Shown here: positions 4,675-5,831 of the stretch, one piece after another
Layout: the number at the start of each line of letters is the position of its first letter
Numbering within the stretch: position 1 is the stretch's first letter
Origin: JBBRUG01 sp038247995
GTDB taxonomy: Bacteria > Chloroflexota > Chloroflexia > Chloroflexales > Chloroflexaceae
Direction: 5' to 3'
DNA length: 5,831 nucleotides
NCBI GenBank assembly: GCA_038247995.1
Contig: JBBRUG010000356.1
Coordinates: 1-5,831, forward strand
The notes under the pieces: model-generated
Database searches by the model: none
Told to the model about the DNA's origin: nothing
Seen by the model: the letters and a program-made list of their open reading frames with translations, nothing else
Made by a program: the position numbers and the translations under genes

Positions 4675-5511
4675 GTGGAACTCGAGCGCGATAAACTGCA
4701 AGAAGCGATTCTTAAACTCTACCGTGATGAGCACGCTGCCCTGGGTGAAAAGGGCGGCCTGGCCCAACTGGAGCAGGCGCGGCAGTGGGATCTGGCGCCG
4801 TTGCTGAATGCCGGTGGGGTGGTGGTTTTTCCCCACGCCGGTGTGGCCGATTGCGGCCATCAGATCGCGGCGGCGGTACACGCAGCGCTGGACAGCGGCG
4901 CCGAGACAGTACTGGTGGTGAGCGTTCTGCACGCCTTCACCGATGAGATGGAGCAGGCCCGGCGGCGGGTGGCTGCCGGCGGCCCGCCGAGTGCTGAGCG
5001 TCACTGGGGCATCCAGGGGCCGGGCTTGACGCGTGGTGAAGAGTGGCGCAGCGACCACGCGCTGATGAGTTGGCGCTTCTTCTGGGATCTGGAGACGAAG
5101 CGGCGCGGTGTGAGCGGCCCGCGTGTGATCGAGCGTTATCCGTACCTGGCCGGCGGGAAGCCTGAGGAGTTGCCCGGAATTGACGAACTGCACGAGATTG
5201 CGCGGAATGCGGTAATTGTCAGCACGGCCGATCCCTTTCATCACGGCATCGGCTACGGCGATACGCCCGAAGATGCGCTGCCGCCCGACGAGCGCGGCAT
5301 GGCGCGGGCGCACGAGCGCATCAGCGCGGGCATGGAGTTGCTCGGTAAGGGCGATTATTGGGGCTACAACCAGCATTGTGTGAGCGCCAAAAGTGATCAT
5401 CGGGATGCCGGCCAGGTGATCCGCTTCTTGCGTGGGCCGCTTAAGGGTACCATTCACGACCTGGTGTACACCGATGCAGGGGCGCTTTATAATTCGCCGC
5501 CGCCGACCTAG
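4675..5511 (+). CDS. MEMO/LigB-like putative metalloprotein
   Basis: A 278-residue soluble protein that I align by eye to the MEMO family, which shares the fold of class III (LigB-type) extradiol dioxygenases. The matches in order are VVVFPHAGVADCG (49-61), VLVVSVLHAF (79-88), EEWRSDHAL (122-130), VIVSTADPFHHG (180-191) and NQHC (232-235). H54, H86 and H189 fall at the three metal-ligand positions of MEMO, D186 at the Asp of its SSD-x-x-H motif, H128 at the conserved EH, and C235 at its conserved cysteine. MEMO proteins in archaea and bacteria are often found with AMMECR1 and radical SAM partners; neither is here. The reaction is unknown: no dioxygenase substrate can be proposed. The first 45 residues are charged and helical, without a signal peptide. 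The GTG start is supported by AAAGGA and an upstream in-frame stop. A diverged, uncharacterised branch is likely. Confidence 0.6.
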   Translation: MELERDKLQEAILKLYRDEHAALGEKGGLAQLEQARQWDLAPLLNAGGVVVFPHAGVADCGHQIAAAVHAALDSGAETVLVVSVLHAFTDEMEQARRRVAAGGPPSAERHWGIQGPGLTRGEEWRSDHALMSWRFFWDLETKRRGVSGPRVIERYPYLAGGKPEELPGIDELHEIARNAVIVSTADPFHHGIGYGDTPEDALPPDERGMARAHERISAGMELLGKGDYWGYNQHCVSAKSDHRDAGQVIRFLRGPLKGTIHDLVYTDAGALYNSPPPT

Positions 5512-5602
5512 GTGGCCGGCGCATTGGTTGGCTACGAGCGCGTATGACTGGTGTGGAGGGGCGGCGCGCTCTGATGAAGGTTATCCAAATAATCTGGCAT
5601 TG

Positions 5603-5661
5603 CGCAACGCGTCCTGAAGGACGCTGCTTGTCGTTGCGGAGCAGTTGGCCGCTGAAGCGGC
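5603..5661. other. Two stem-loops leading into the 44-bp array
   Basis: The outer stem cgcaacg/cgttgcg (5603-5609/5632-5638) encloses gcgtcc-TGAA-ggacgc (5609-5614/5619-5624; the base at 5609 is shared). A second hairpin, gccgc-TGAA-gcggc (5648-5652/5657-5661), follows, and its 3' arm is also the start of the tandem repeat. No T run follows either stem. The rest of the gap from 5512 to 5602 shows no gene or other structure that I can support. Confidence 0.65.
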
Positions 5662-5831
5662 GGGTGCCGGATGGCATGGGTAGACGTCAACGCGGGGGAA
5701 GCGGCGGGTGCCGGATGGCATGGGTAGACGTCAACGCGGGGGAAGCGGCGGGTGCCGGATGGCATGGGTAGACGTCAACGCGAGGGAAGCGGCGGGTGCC
5801 GGATGGCATGGGTAGACGTCAACGCGGGGGA
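5654..5831. repeat. 44-bp direct tandem repeat, four copies, open at the right edge
   Basis: Copies begin at 5654, 5698, 5742 and 5786, each starting gaagcggcgggtgccgg and ending tagacgtcaacgcgggg. The only difference seen is one G-to-A change in copy 3 (5783). A fifth copy starts at 5830 and is cut by the window end. There are no spacers, so it is not a CRISPR array. Each unit contains the palindrome gacgtc. The 44-bp period shifts the frame in every copy, so apparent reading frames across it are not genes. Confidence 0.97.

Noticed and set aside
4645..5457. Minus-strand frame of 270 codons over the last gene
   Set aside because: The + strand frame has a ribosome-binding site and family motifs; this one has neither.
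5654..5831. CRISPR array
   Set aside because: The units are contiguous and almost identical, with no spacers and no cas genes in the window.

Overview
The window is GC-rich bacterial DNA with four protein genes, all on the + strand and all separated by repeat-laden gaps of 158 to 464 bp. The likely source is a member of the Chloroflexota, probably Chloroflexia near Roseiflexus or Chloroflexus. This is inferred from three things: the type of PheS, a GT-C membrane glycosyltransferase with a C-terminal beta-sandwich extension of the kind common in that phylum, and many short tandem and palindromic repeats. No rRNA or other taxonomic marker is present, so the assignment is moderate.

Layout. Positions 1-94 hold a 17-bp tandem repeat, followed at once by a sigma70-like promoter (110-138) and pheS (177-1223), the alpha subunit of phenylalanyl-tRNA synthetase. 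Its usual partner pheT does not follow. The gap 1224-1687 holds a G-rich tract, a nested inverted-repeat element (1249-1443), a terminator-shaped hairpin readable only on the minus strand, a 12-bp palindrome containing TATAAT, and a 146-bp segment between imperfect direct repeats. Next is a 632-residue membrane glycosyltransferase (1688-3586) whose reading frame carries two tracts of a GACGNNN heptanucleotide repeat. After a short gap with octamer duplications and another 12-bp palindrome comes a class I SAM methyltransferase (3745-4476). A 100-bp run of consecutive hairpins fills most of the gap before the last gene (4675-5511), a MEMO/LigB-like putative metalloprotein starting at GTG. The end of the window holds further hairpins and four copies of a 44-bp tandem repeat that runs off the edge.

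How the genes work together. I see no shared pathway. PheS is housekeeping translation; the glycosyltransferase acts at the cell envelope; the methyltransferase and the MEMO-like protein have unknown substrates. The wide gaps suggest separate transcription units more than one operon. An in-frame stop lies within 18 bp upstream of each start, so all four start sites are well fixed. pheS and the MEMO-like gene share an AAAGGA ribosome-binding site; the two middle genes have none that I can see.

I did not find a defence system, CRISPR array, RNA gene or complete transposon. The most unusual material is the repeats: their nesting, their presence inside a coding frame, and their position at both window edges.
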